DNA from: Amyelois transitella
Taxonomy: Eukaryota; Arthropoda; Insecta; Lepidoptera; Pyralidae
Assembly (NCBI RefSeq): GCF_032362555.1
Contig: NC_083535.1
Span: 930,001 to 994,000, forward strand
Direction of reading: 5' to 3'
Length of the DNA: 64,000 bases
Part shown: piece by piece, positions 22,301 through 37,300 of the stretch
Numbering within the stretch: position 1 is the stretch's first letter
How the letters are laid out: each line of letters starts with the position of its first letter
Program-made: the position numbers and the translations under genes
The notes under the pieces: model-generated
What the model was told of the DNA's origin: nothing
The model's input: the letters and a program-made list of their open reading frames with translations, nothing else
The model's database searches: none

Positions 22301-25300
22301 GACGTATAAAAAAAGGCGGACTGAGTGTGGCTTAAAAAAAAAAGAAGCATCCGAACTCTGTGAAACCCGGGGTAGGTTCCATAGACGTATATGAAAGGCG
22401 GACTGAGTGTGGCTTAAAAAAAAAATGAAGCATCGTAACTCTGAGAAGCCGGGGTATGCCTTTGAGTCAGGTTTTAATAAGAAGCGACTCCAATCTGAGT
22501 CACCGCAAAGTTGACAGGTAATCCTGGACCGTATTGGATCGATCATGGTTACACATTCAATTGCCTGAATGTGCAGGTTCCATCACCATGTGTTCTCTCA
22601 ACGTGAGAGCATCGATTAGTATTCAAATTTATGTACATAACTTTGAAAATAGTAATCGGTACGTGGCCGAGGTGGGATTAGAATCTTTGCCTTTGTGCGC
22701 ATCACGCATTTTAAGCGGGCACCTTACCTATTCGACCATCGACGCTCTTAGGTCTGATCCTTAAATATATATTTATTCTACCCTATCAAACGACAGTCTC
22801 TGTGGCGCAGCGGTAGTACGCGTGTCTGTGACACCGGAGGTTCCGGGTTCGAATCCCGGCCAGGGCGTGATGAGAAAAGAACTTTTTCTGATTGGCCTGG
22901 GTCTTGGATGTTTATCTATGTATGTATTTATTATAAAGGATATTATCGTTGAGTTAGTATCTCGTAACACAAGTCTCGAACTTACATCGAGGCTAACTCA
23001 ATCCGTGTAATTTGTCCCGTATTTAGGTATTTATTATCAAAAAAAGCGGGTCGCAATGATAACCTAAAAACTAATTTTTCGTAGTCTGTTGAACAAAAGG
23101 TTATTCATTCACTAGGCGATAATGTATAAAGTAAACAATTAATAATTTAATGTTTCCCGTCTGGCAGATATCGTGACACTTAAGAGTACACGTCTGTGTC
23201 TCGTGTAACAAGTTTTTAATAGTGGTTGCTCCCCGGGCGCCACTCGTTTGGGAATAGTTACTATAAAGTCGTATGCGTTAACGACCGCGACTTCGTCCGC
23301 GTGGAATCAATCCCGCGGGAATTCTAAAAAAAACTGTTGCTACTTCAACGGATAATATACGTCGTACAAAAACACGAACAGAAGAACCCTGCTCTTGTAC
23401 TGTATTATTTATCTACTAGAGGCCGCCCGCGACTTCGTCCGCATGGAAACCGTATCAATCCCGCGGGAACTCTGGGATAAAAAGTAGCCTATATGTTATT
23501 CTAGGTCTTCAGCTACCTACATAACAAATTTCATCGTAATCGGTTCAGTAGTTTTTGCGTGAAAGAGTATCAAACATCCATACTGACATACAAACTTTCG
23601 CATTTATAATATTAGTAAGATAAGTTCCAGTCCCTTTCCTAATATGTTTGTATGAAATAAAAAGTATAAAAAGTGTGAAATAAAAATAATATAAACAAAA
23701 AACGGCACATTTCAGGACATCCCTTAGTCTACACCTTAATCGCGGCTTTATCTGTTATCTTTACGTGTATATCCCTTGCGGGGCAGACAAAACCAACAGT
23801 CTTGGGAAAGACTGATCGGCCACGTACTGCTGTTTGGCTTAATGATAGAATTAAGATTTAAATATGGACAGGTTTCTAGCCCATAGCCCGAGGAGCATAT
23901 ATGTCAAAGAAGTTGCTGTTTTGTGAAATTCTGTTCCCTAAGGACTTTTGGGAGATCTATATACTCACTAAAGAAATCTCATATCAAGCGCCATCTTTTT
24001 CTATAATTTTCTGGGTACGCGACATTTCACCTTATTGATATATTGGCGATATTTTTTTATTGATCGGCAAAAAACGGCGCTTGCGCAGGTTGCCGCTGCT
24101 AGGTTATATAAAGTGTTTTTTTTTTTTATGTTACCATGTGTCATTGAAAAAGTTTCCATTCGTATGGAATTTGATCAATTATTATGATTTTATATTTATA
24201 TACACCGTTTTTAATATCAGTTTTTCATTCTTCCTTTCTTCTTTTAGTATTTTATTAGAAGCTAGATTTTACCTGCAACTTCGCTCGCGCGAATTTAATG
24301 CCACCTACAAAAGAATGCAGGATCTTCGCAAATCTTAAGAGAAGAGAAGGGACTCTTAATTATACAATACGTAAAATTTTAAGAAGATTAGTTCAGTATA
24401 CAACGCTTCAAGTGGCAACAAACAAACTTACTTTCGCATTCATAATTTTAGTTAGAATTACCTAAAAATAAAACGGAACTAACATTAACCAAAATAAATA
24501 ATAGTCGTAGGTCAAAGGTGCTCTAAGGATTTATACATAACTCGTCATTTCGAGAGATGTAGGCAGATACTACATCGTTCCATTTGCCTGCCTTGCCTTC
24601 CCTGCATACTTTTGCTTCATCTAAATTCATCAATCTTTTTTGTCCACTTTTACCCAATATTATTTTATATAAAAATTTAGCTTAGCTAGCTAGATATAGA
24701 AGCCGTGTGGTTCCCGATACCTATAAAAAAAATAGGATTACTCCATCTTTTTCCCATGGATGTCGTAAAAGGCGAGTAAGGGATATATACTTATAAACTT
24801 ATGATTCTTCTTTTAGGCGATAGGCTAGTAACCTGTCACTATTTGAATCTCAATTCTAACATTGAGCCAAACAGCTGAACGTGGCCTATATGTCTTTTCG
24901 AGACTGTTGGCTCTGTCCACCCCAAAGGGATATAGACGTGGAATATGTATGTATACAATGAAAAACTGGTAAAAAAGGACAATATTCAAGACTCACAACG
25001 CCATGATGAATGTTGTTAAAAATATTATTAAAAAAAAAACATGATCCTCTTTCACGCAAAAACTACTGAACCGATTACGATTAAATTTGTTAAGTAGGTA
25101 ACTGAAGACCCAGAATAACATATAGGCTACTTTTTATGCCGGAGTTCCCGCGGGATTGATTCCACGCGGACGAAGTAGCGGGCGGCCTCTAGTCGGTACC
25201 TCTATATTGGAGAGTCGCGCAAAAATTTTGCCAACCTCAATTTCCGTATCACATGTTTCAACAAAACCAGTTTAGTTGTGACGATCGAAATTTCGCTTCG

Positions 25301-28300
25301 AGACCTTGCGAGCTAAATTCAATGCGGAGTTGATTGTGTAATTAAAGTACTGACTTAATGCTACTAGACCGCAGTTTCTATACAAAAAAATAGTTTAAGT
25401 ACAGAGTTGTCACTCAAGAGGTAGTCTCTGCCTACCCCTCCGGGAAAGAGGCGTGATTTTATGTATGTATGTATGTTGTCACTCGGTAATAGGCATGATA
25501 TACATACATACATAAGGTCACGTCTATATCAAGATCACAAATCAAGTTTACGACGCGTACAAGAAATTCAGGTGTGACGTCACACTTAAGTAGCGTTTTG
25601 TAAGGGGCGTTTTGGACTCGTCCAAATAATGTGTTACGTTACTTCGTATATCTCAGGTAGTTCATTGTTTATTGATGCCATTACTTGACCAATGTTTTAT
25701 TTGTTGAGAAACTAAATTAACTACAAAACAAAAAATAAGATGTCGTCATGCTTGCCTGTGCCGTGTGGTTCTCGGCACTAATACAAAAAGAATAGGACCA
25801 CTCCATCTGTTTCCCATGGATGTCGTAAAAAGCGACTAAGAGATAGGCTTACAAACCTGGGATTCTTTTTAGGCGATGGGCAAGCAACCTGTCACTATTT
25901 GAATCTCAATTCTATCATTAAGCCAAATAGCTGAACGTGGCCATTCAGTCTTTTCAAGACTGTTGGCTCTGTCTACCCCGCAAGGGATATAGACGTTACC
26001 ATATGTATGTATGTATGCATAAGCCTACTGTCTGCGATTCCATGCCTTTCAACTCTTACGTTTCACCCGAATATTGTTCGTAAACAGTGAAATAAGTGTA
26101 CCTATAAGATTCCGATAAATAAATCACGATTAAAATAAGGTACTTGATCCGACTGTGAATCGATACTAAGTACCGTAGTCGCTTTAGTCTTATAAAGATG
26201 TTCTTTAAAAAAAATATATTTTCCATCAATAATTTAAAAATGTAAAATTAATTTTTTCTTTGATTTTCACACTATAACTGGCCAGTGATAACTTTCTGTG
26301 ACTTGACCGCGACTCGCTACATATTCGTTATTCGTTAACATTATACTTTCGTTATTTTGCCGTGATTATGCGTATGGCAATCCGACCCTATAAGGTCAAG
26401 CGGTCCTAACGCATCGATGTGACGTTGAAACACCTGCCCATTGGTATTCAAAATTATATTTTTCCTTATACGATATATTTACATCGCGTAGTAAAACATA
26501 AGGTAAACCTACGATGTAAATGGACTATTTCCGGCATCAATAAAAAAATGTGCCGTGTAGTTCCCGGCACCAATAAAAAAAAAAAAAGAATAAGACCACT
26601 CCATCTCGTTCCCATGGATGTCGTAAGAGGCGACTAAGGGATAGGCTTATAAACTTGGGATTCTTCTTTTAGGCGATGGGCTAGCAACCCGTCACTATTT
26701 GAATCTCAATTCTATCATTAAGCCAAACAGCTGAACGTGGCCTATCAGTCTTTTCAAGACCGTTGACTCTGTCTACCCCGTAAGGGATAAAGACGTGGTC
26801 ATATATGTATAAAAAAATAAAAAGACCAATCCATCTCGTTAAGGTCGATTAAGGGATATGCTTATAAACTTGGTATGTTTATTTTAGGCGGTGGGCTAGC
26901 AACCTGTCACTATTAAAATCTCACTGTACGTGGCCGATTAGTTTTTCCAAGACTGTTGGCTCTGTCTACCCCGCAAGAAGTATAGACTCGATTATATGTA
27001 GATATGTATGTATGTAAATGGCTGCCTTCCTCATAAATCAATTAATCCATGAAAATCAGTTCAATATTAATTGAATTTATCCCGTACAAAAAAAGAATCC
27101 CAAGTTTGTAAGCTATCCCTTAGTCGCCTTTTACGACATCCATGGGAAAGAGATGGAGTGGTCGTATTCTTTTTTGTATTGGTGCCGGGATCCACACGGC
27201 AGTAGAAACTGTTATTATAATATTCCCTTGTACTCATTGAAGTTTTTAATACTTGATCTATGCATTTAAAAATGTGAATTACGCGAATTAATTATAACTG
27301 TCTAGACGTAAAGGATTTTCTGGATTAGCAACCCACTTGGTCTGATAACTAAGTCTGATCGATTGGCCCCCGCTTTTATATCTAGATTTTTGTCTGCAGA
27401 TTATTGTTTACGTCACCGTTCAATTGATAAAAATAATTTCGGTTCATGATAAGGGCAAATTCTCGCGGGGTCGTTTACCTTGTCGTGAATTTTGGCAACT
27501 TCTGAATGTTATGTAATCTGTGGCGGATTTGTCTATTACCAGCTGAAACCGCCATTTTGTGTAAATTTATACTTTACCGTTAGTACGTTCCGTGCATTAT
27601 GTGGATTGGACTTCTGGATTTATTCACAAATTTACATACATACATATAATCACGCCTATATCCCTTGCGGGGTAGACAGAGCCAACAGTCTTAAAAAGAC
27701 TGATAAGGAATTGAGATTTAAATAGGCACACGTTGCTAGCCTGTCGCCTAAAAGAAGAATCCCAAGTTTATGAGCCTATCCCTTAGTCGCCTTTTACGAC
27801 ATCCATGAGGAAGAGATGGAAGTGGCCCTATTCTTTTTTCTAATGACGTCAACCAATGTTGTGTAACCAAACGTTTGACAATTATTAAGCGATATGTAGT
27901 ATCCTATAATAATGAATAAAATTTTGAATTTGAATAATGGTGCCGGGAACCACACGTTATTCACAAATTGGTAAACGTTAATTAGTATCGAAATAACTCA
28001 AATGCCATGTTCAGCTGGAATGTTTAATAATGGAATTGTGATATCGTTAGAGCTAAGCTTGGTTAGCTTATCGTGTAAAAGAAGCCGGTTTATAAGCCTT
28101 TACGTTAATTGATTTTTTAAATTCGCGCGAGATACGAAGAGAAGCTCACTTTAGATGAACATGTTATTCCCTTAGTCGCGTTGTTAAACATCAACTTAAG
28201 GATCTCCTTTGTCGCGTACTCTTTACAGAGTGGTTGTGGTCGCTTCGATGGCTTACTTTGTCAATACATACATAAAATCCTACCTCTTTCCCGGAAGGGT

Positions 28301-31300
28301 AGGCAGAAGCTACCTATTTCCACTTGCCACGATCTCTGCATACTTCCTTCGCTTCATCCACATTCATAATTCTCTTCATACAAGCTCGGCGGTTTCGGGT
28401 ACTTTTCACCTGACCCTTTACCAGGACGTCCTTAATATACTTCGTCAATAACGCCATCAAATTAAGATACCCCCGAAGACACCCTTAAGTACAAATGGCG
28501 CAGCCCTTTTCTAAAGTGCCGTAAACCACACGGCATAGCCTTTGTATATGACCATGTAACATTTAAACGCAAGTGACGTAGGTTCGCCTAGACCCGGCCA
28601 TAGTTCAATTGGAAAATGAGCTGTGGCCTTAACACTGATCCCGATTCACGGTCGGGACCAGGGATAAACGGCGGGGCACAGCAATTTGTTTACGGAAGGC
28701 CTTATAGCGGTTACAAGTTACGTACAATGTCATAGTAATGAAAAATGTTAATTTTATCCGCGTATTCGCGACAGCGTTCGTGTTCGGACAATCTATACTG
28801 ATATTATAAAGCTGAAGTGTTTGTTTGTTTGTTTGAACGCGCTAATCTCAGGAACTGCTGGTTCGAATTGAAAAATTATTTTTGCGTTGAATAGACCATT
28901 TATCGAGGAAGGCTTTAGGCTATATATCATCACGCTGCAACTATAAGGGGCAAAGAAATAATGGCATATGTGAAAAAAAAACGGGGAAAATTATTTATCC
29001 TTGAGGACTTCAATGATACCTACTACTACTAAAAATAACTCATCCACGCGGACTAAGTCGCGGGCACAGCTAGTGGTAGATAAAATGCACGAGCTCCGCT
29101 TGCGCTGATACGGCCTTGTCTTTCGGCAGCCAAAAAAAACGGCATATTTTTTGTAGTAAAAAAAATCGTTGCATTGTTTTTACAAGGTCGTAACGAAATG
29201 GATATGTCATTGAAAAATACAGCAAAATGTATTTTTACATCAATATGTATTTTTAAGAGAAAACATGTTTGGTTGTAATTTTTTATTTTGTGAAGTGAAA
29301 TGAAAAATTACTCACATATAATCATACTAAATTTCATTTTAAATCTATTATCTATCTCATATATATCACTTATATATAAATATATAATCATCCAAGCCAA
29401 TCTGAAAAAGTTATTGCTCATTATGACTTGACAGGCAATCCGTACCTGGTACTATTGGTTTACAGGCCGAAAAAAATTAAAATAACAGAGCTTGTTCTTA
29501 ATTTAATTTTAATGTAATTTCTTTTTTATTCCATAGACAAATCCAACAAATCCTAGATGACAAATCGGAGCCAGTTATCGGTGAAGAGCGATTGGCAGCC
29601 CTGACCGCCGGCGACCGCACGCACTGGGCCCATATCCGGACGACTATGTTCAACCGTGGTCACAACAGGACTTCCCTTCACTGTATTGAGCGGGCCGCCT
29701 TCAATGTATGCCTTGGTAAGTCTACATAGCCTTGTGTAAGTCCCCCTCAAGCAATTACAATAAAATTGCTGCCCGTTATTCTCTCTGACATCGTTTTATT
29801 GAGCACTTCATGATTTCCATTCCAATAGTATTTTAGACCACTCCTTGCCTTCTCTGACTTGTGTTAGTATAATATCTACCCTACCTCTGCACATAACCTA
29901 ACATCAAACTGACCTCATGGTATTATGGGCCCATAACCTAACGGTAGTGACAACAGCACTGTATTGAGAAGGCTGCCTTTAATGCATGTCTTGGTAAGTG
30001 ATAGCAATCTGATATTAACTCTACTTGAGTCGCAAACCAAACATCAAATGTTAGTATATTATTATATTGTTGCTAAAAACACAGTGACTTGCCGCTTTTT
30101 ACTGAATTATCTAGTTCCTTTATTGTTTTGCCGGTTGACTGGAAGAGATCCCTTTATGGGATAAGTCCGCCATTGCTAGTGATTTGTTTATTTTATAACT
30201 TTGTACTATTTTCTTGTTACTGTGTAAATTTCTATGCAATAAAGATATTACAAACAAACAAACAATCAAACTGACCTCATGGTATACTGGGCCCATAACC
30301 TATCACCATGTTCAACCGTGGTTGCAACAGGACGTAGCTGCACATATTGAGAGGACCGCCTTAATGTGTCACCTGAAATACGACCAACTGATATTTACCT
30401 ACCCGTGCCCATAACCTGACATCAAACTGACCAGTACTCTTCCTCCTGGCTATACACCTCACCACTCTAGATAGGAGGCCATAACCCGGACTCCTAATCA
30501 AATCAAATCAAATCGGACATCTTTATTGTGAAACACAGGTAAAAACAAAAAAAAAATAGGTCAACAATAAAATTATAGGTATCACTCTGTCCTGCCCATA
30601 TGGACGTACAATATTTCCTTTATAATATGATTCCTATTCCCTCTCCTATCCCTTTAGAGTTATTATGTCTTGAAAAAAAGTCGATAAGCATACAATCCGG
30701 ATATATTTGTACCAGGTTGTTATCGTCACACGTATTATACAACAACAAACATTTGATCAAGATAATGCCTTGATAAGTGTTAAAATAATGGCGATATTGG
30801 ATTATAATTCGATTACTTATTCAGACAGGATGCAGAATTTGTAGATATATCTAAATATAATGTAATATGTGCCGTATGGTTCCCGGCACCAATACAAAAA
30901 GAATAGGACCACTCCATCTCTTTCCTATGGATGTCGTAAAAGGCGACTAGGGATAGGCTTACATACTTGGGATTCTTTTCTAGGCGACGGGCTAGCAACC
31001 TGTCACTGTTTGAATCTCAATTCTATCATTAAGCCAAATAGCTGAATGTGGCCATTTCAGTCTTTTCAAGACTGTTGGCTCTGTCTACCCCGCAAGGGAT
31101 ATAGACGTGACCATATGTATGTATGTATGTAAAAAATCATAGACGAAAAAAAAAACATGAAACATATATAAGTATTTATTAATCCCTCTTCTTGCAGATG
31201 ACATTGAGTATGGTTATGATGAGTCTGACCCTACTTCCCTGGAGAAACAGGGTCGCATCCTACTCCACGGGAAAGGTCACGATCGGTGGTTCGACAAGTC

Positions 31301-34300
31301 GTTCAACCTGTGCTTCAGCACCAACGGCTCGGTGAGTCCCGTGCTGTGTCCACCCCGTAAGGGATGAGACGTGTAACATACGCATCATTAAATCTATATT
31401 CCTTCAATTCTTTTAGTTTTAATGTCTTGTTTGACTAGGCTTCGGGAAATACGTAGCGTAATACGTACTTAGACTAAGGGATAACATGTCGTATTATACG
31501 TGTCGTCGTTATAGGTAAGAAAAGTAAATAAATAAATAAATAAATAAATGTCACTATTTGAATCTCAATTCTACCATTAAGCCGAACAGGTGAACGTGGC
31601 TTATCAATCTTTATAGAACTGTTGGCTCCGTCTACCCCGCAAGGGATATAACCGTTACTATATGTATGTTAATAACACCAAGATGTTAAGAAGATGCGAC
31701 ATTGTTTTTACTTTATAAAAATTTTATCGGTAAAATTTTCAAATGAAAGTACTTTTGTCTGAAGACATAACATCTCAAAAAGAATTTCTAGGTATACCTT
31801 TACAATTTTAATTATTTATTTGAAACACGAACGTAACAATTTTGAACGTCATTATTTAAAAAAAAAGGGCAAACCATACTCTTTGTATTAAATTTTTTTT
31901 TTTTTCATTTTAGCTTGGTTTCAACGCTGAGCATACATGGTAAGTGAAAAGTTTATTTTTTTTAATTATTTTTTTTTCGTCTTTACAATGCAAGGTCAAT
32001 AGTTGTTAATGCACAAAGTGCACGCATACTTAGTACCTACTGGCAGGTAAATGAATTAATAGGGTACTTATGAGGTCAATTGCTTGTCAGCTCTTTGCGT
32101 ACTACGTTAAGTGGATGAAGTGAAATACCTAAGGGATAGTGGCTGTTAGAACGATGGTCTCTGCCTACCCCTCATGGCTTTCTGCCTATCCCGTTTGATA
32201 TTATCGTGATGTCTGTAAGTCAAATGAAAGAGAGAGTTCAATTACAATAGAACTATCTATACTAATAGATATTATAAAGCTGAAGAGTTTGTTTGTTTTG
32301 GTTCGAATTGAAAAATATTTTTTGCAGTGAATGGACCATTTATCGAAGAAGGCTTTAGCTTAGCTTTTATAACATCGCGCTGCAACTATAACAAGCAAAG
32401 AAATAATGGAATGTGTGAAAAAAGAACGGGGAAAATTATTCATCCTTGAGGGCTTCAATGATGCCCTAAATAACTATTCCGCGCGGACGAAGTCGCGGGC
32501 ACAGCTGGTAATAAATTTTTTTTTTGTTTCTTACAGGGCGGACGCTCCAGTTATGGGTCATTTGTGGGAATACGTTATATGGTCCGAGTTGGAAGTTGGG
32601 TAAGTATCATTTTTAACCCCCCTTAAAAAAAGGTGGTTCTCAATTTAACTTGTGTTGTCTTGTCTGTGTCGGCGATTATCTAGGTATCATTTTTAACCGC
32701 CCTTAAAAAAAAGAAAGTGGTTCTCAATTTAACTTAACTCAATTTATCTGTGTGCGCGATTATCTCGAGTTTCGATGAACCGATTTTGATGTGAGATTTT
32801 AGAAAAATGTTTGTACACTTAGTTTTAAGAAGGTTTTAGAAATTTAACCGATTTATAGGATTGGAGGCGGTTCTCTTTTTACTAATACCGAAAGTTAATT
32901 AAGTTAAGCTATAATTATTAAACTTTGTTGAAATTTTTATTGAAACGATTTAGATAAATTATCTTAAGAAAATAACTGGATGTTGCCAAGCAATAGGACG
33001 CAAACATGTTTATACATACATACAAATATATCATGTGTATATTGCGGGGTAGACAGAGCCAACACTCTTGAGAAGACTGAAAGGCCACGTTCAGCTGTAT
33101 GGCTTTCTTATTTTTTTTTAATGTTTTGTGCCGTGTGGTTCCCGGTACCAACACAAAAAAGAATAGCACCACTCCATCTCGATCCCATGGATTTTGTAAA
33201 AGGCGACTAAGGGATAGGCTTACAAACTTGGTATTCTTTTTTCGGCGATGGGGGCTAGCAACCTGTTACTATTTGAATCTCAATTCTATCATTAAGCCAA
33301 ACATCTGCACGTGGCCATTCAGTATTTTCAAGACTGTTGCCTCTGTCTACCCCGCAAGGGATATAGACGTGAGCATATGTATGTTTTTGTTTTTCAATAG
33401 TTACGCCCCAGACGGCAATACCCTGGGCACGGTGGAGGCTCCACCCCCGCCGCCGATCCGCCTGCAGTGGGAACTCAACAATGAGGAGCTCCTCAAAGGG
33501 ATAGACGTGTCCTATAATGTCGCGCAGAAACTGCTGAACGATGTCGATCTGAGGATTCTCATGTACACCAAATATGGAAAAGGTGAGCAGTTATTTATTA
33601 ACTAGTAGTTTAGTGCCGTGTGGTTACCGGCAGTTGTTAAATAGAAAAGAATACGACCACTCCGTCCCGTTTCCATGGATGTCGTAGAAGGCGGCTAAGG
33701 GTAATGGAAAAGGTGAGCAATTAATTTTATTAACTAGTAGTTAGTTTAGTACCGTGTGGTTACCGGCAGCTATTAAATAGAAAAGAATACGACTACTCCA
33801 TCACGTTTCCATGGATGTCGTAGAAGACGACTAAGGGATAGGCTTATACACATTTCTAGACTAGTATCTAACGTTTATTCATCTGAACTATGAACCGGTT
33901 CATATCTCGAGTTGTGTTATAACAAATTCTGTTCCAAATTGCAGGTTAAACGACCTAATGGCCTTATTTTAATTGGAATATTTATTAGATCACATTTTAA
34001 ATTTTGTTTCGACTGACCTGACATTATATATTTATATAATTATTATAAATAAAGTGTTGCTGTAATGTGTGTGACTAAGTATCTATATGACAGTGGGCTT
34101 TGTATACCCATGCGGGGTAGACAGAGCCAACTGCCATCAAAAGACTGAAAGGGCACCCCCAGCCACTTAATGATGAAATTGAGATTCAAACAGTGACAGG
34201 TTGCTAGCCCATCGCCTAAAAGAAGAATCCCAAGTTTATCAGTCAATGGGTATTGAGAATATATTAATTACTAGCGACCCGCCCCGGCTTCGCACGCGTG

Positions 34301-37300
34301 CAAAATTATAAATGTTATTATACATAAAAACCTTCCTCTTGAATCACTCCACCTGTTACAAAAAACCGCATCAAAATCCGTTGCGTAATTTTAAAGATTT
34401 AAGCATACAGACAAACAGACTAAAATAGCGACTTTGTTTAATACTATGTAGTGATGAGTATTGAGAATATATTAATTATTTAATTGTTACAGGATTCATG
34501 AAGACATGCCGAGTATCCCCTGACGCGTTCATCCAACTGATTCTCCAATTGTCATACTACCGCGACGCCGGAAGGTTCTGTCTTACTTACGAGGCTTCCA
34601 TGACCAGGATGTTCCGTGAAGGTCGCACTGAGACCGTCAGACCTTGCACCATTGAGAGCTCAGCCTGGGTTAAGGCTATGCAGGATCCTGACGCTACGGT
34701 CAGTGATACAATACAGTACATTACACTACAATACAATACATTACACTACAGTACAATACAATACATTACACTACAGTGCAATACAATAACTTTTTATTGC
34801 ATCGCAATAAATTACAGAAAAGTCACAATCATGTACTAAAACAGCAAAAGGTGACCTTATCACTAAAAGCTATGTCTTTCAGATTGATATAAGTAATAGA
34901 TAAATGATTTATTACTTCTTTTAATATGCGAAAATATCTCTATTTATAGGCGAGAATTAATAAATATGAATATATACGGGACAAATTATACAGATTGAGT
35001 TAGCCTCAAAGTAAGACTTGTCTCGAGATACTAACTCAACGATACTATATTTTACAATAAATACTCAAACAAATAGATAAACATCCAAGACCCAGGACAA
35101 TCAGAGAGTGAGAGTTACCCATCGAACCCTGGCCGGGATTCGAACCCGGGATCTATTGTGACACAGACAAGCGCACTACCGCTGCGCCACAGTTTTTATT
35201 TCCTTTTTTTATCTGTAATATGGCGAGGTATTCTATATTTCTGGTCAAGCTTTATACCTCAAAAGCATTAAACCAAGACACTTAACACACTTTTATATTC
35301 TCATAATAGAAGAAATCACCATTATTCTCGTTCACGCGGGAATTTTGGGAAATCCTCTCTTAGATCACCCTTAGACCACAAAAAAGAACTAAACAAAATA
35401 CAAGCCAAGTATCTGTGTAATTTGTCTAGTATATAACTACGTATTTATATATTTAAATTTCAAGTCTAGAACTAGTGGTTTGTGTTGCGCGTTGATATGT
35501 CAGTCATTCACTTTCTTCTTTTATATGCTTAGACGTAGAAGTGATTTCATAGAGAAGAAATATATAAACCCCTTATTTTCTTCCAGGTGGAACAAAAAAT
35601 AGAGTTATTCCAGAAAGCTTCCCAGCGTCATCAGATAGGATACCAGGACGCGATGTCCGGCCGGGGCATAGACCGGCACCTGTTCTGCCTGTACGTGGTC
35701 TCCAAGTACCTGGAGCTGGAGTCGCCCTTCCTCCAGGAGGTGTTCAACGAGCCCTGGCGTCTTTCCACCAGCCAGACACCCCACGGTTAGTCGATAAACA
35801 TACATACATACATAAAATCACGCCTCTTTCCCGGAGGGGTAGGCAGAGACTACCTCTTTCCACTTGCCACGATCTCTCATATCTCAGATCATATTTCCTT
35901 CGCTTCATCCACATTCATAACTCGTTAGTCGATATAGTTGCTAGCTTTTGCAAAAAAAATTGTGCCTTTAGGAATTTCTTCTTTGAACTAGAATTTATGG
36001 GGTCAGCTGTGGGATAAACTTTCAGATAAAAGTAGAATCTCTTTAGTTGACTCTTTTGACAAGCACCTTATCTCTGTTAAAAACCCAATTACTTTCTTAT
36101 GAAAAGACGCTTGTGTTGTAACCCCAAGATAAGGTAAGGTGTCTTTGATCAGCATTGCAATAAGCTTTTAATAAAAAAAGGATATTATACTGTTAATAAG
36201 TGATACCTTGTATCCAATTTTGAAAATAAATCTATTCTATTATATACAATTAATCAGAAAGGTACTAATAATAAATATACCTAATTAAATAATATAAACT
36301 AATATTAATAAAAAAAAACTATTCTTAACTAAAAACATTATTGTTTAAATTTTGGCCCCTAGGAAGTGAGGGGCACTTCATATTGTACTTCTTCTTCATA
36401 TTCGACTATTGAACTCTTACTTCCCATGAAGGAATTAAAACCTGAGATGATATTGTATAAAGCTAGTCGCTAGCTGGATCCTATGCAATGTCAAAGCATT
36501 AGATAGGACCCAAATACAGATAGTTAATGATTGCCCCCAGGTCAAACAAACCTCCTCGACTTGAAGAAGTACCCCAAATGTATCAGCGCTGGCGGCGGCT
36601 TCGGTCCAGTTGCCGACGACGGCTACGGAGTCTCCTACATCATCGTTGGTGATGACACCGTTTTCTTCCACGTCTCCAGCAAGAAGAGTTGCCCCATTAC
36701 GGTGAGAATACATACAAACATATAATCACGGCTATATCCCTTGCGATGTAGACAGAGCCAACAGTCTTGAAAGACTGGTAGGTCACAATCAGCTGTTTGG
36801 CTTAATTATAGAATTGAGATTCTAATAGTGAATATATATACCTACAAAGATGGAATTGATCGATCCCACTTCTGACCCCGTAAAAATGCCACGCGCGTTT
36901 TTAACGCTCGGAAAACTATAGCTGTTTCGCTTTTTATTATAACGTGAAGCGGGACAGCGATAGTATTTCCATACCATGCTATAACCACGCTGGAGACCTT
37001 TACATCCCACTTCTGAGAACGGGTACGGATTTCAGGCATCAAAACTTATATAATTTGGGTACGACACACACGTATAAAATATACTCATTTAGGTATATAC
37101 CTCCACTTTGAGTTGTATGATGTAAATCAAATTTTATTTTGTTTAGCTTACAATGGACGTAGTAGCAGTAAGTCGCGTTCAATTCAGGGCCGGATTTGGG
37201 GTGTCTGGGAAATGTAAAGGATTTTTATACAAATTATATGAACATAGAGAAGCAATAACACAATTCTTACACGAAAAAACCAAAGAGTGGTCAATTTCAG

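Noticed and set aside
28603..28670. tRNA-like stretch (GGCCATAGTTCAATTGG.. with a 5-bp stem and TTCACGG loop)
   Set aside because: T-loop lacks the conserved bases and no acceptor stem forms; at best an old SINE head.
29553..29750. Minus-strand frame over CPT1 exon 7
   Set aside because: Antisense shadow of a confirmed exon.
34706..34795. Possible CRISPR-like array
   Set aside because: Short imperfect tandem units without spacers; an ordinary minisatellite in an animal genome.
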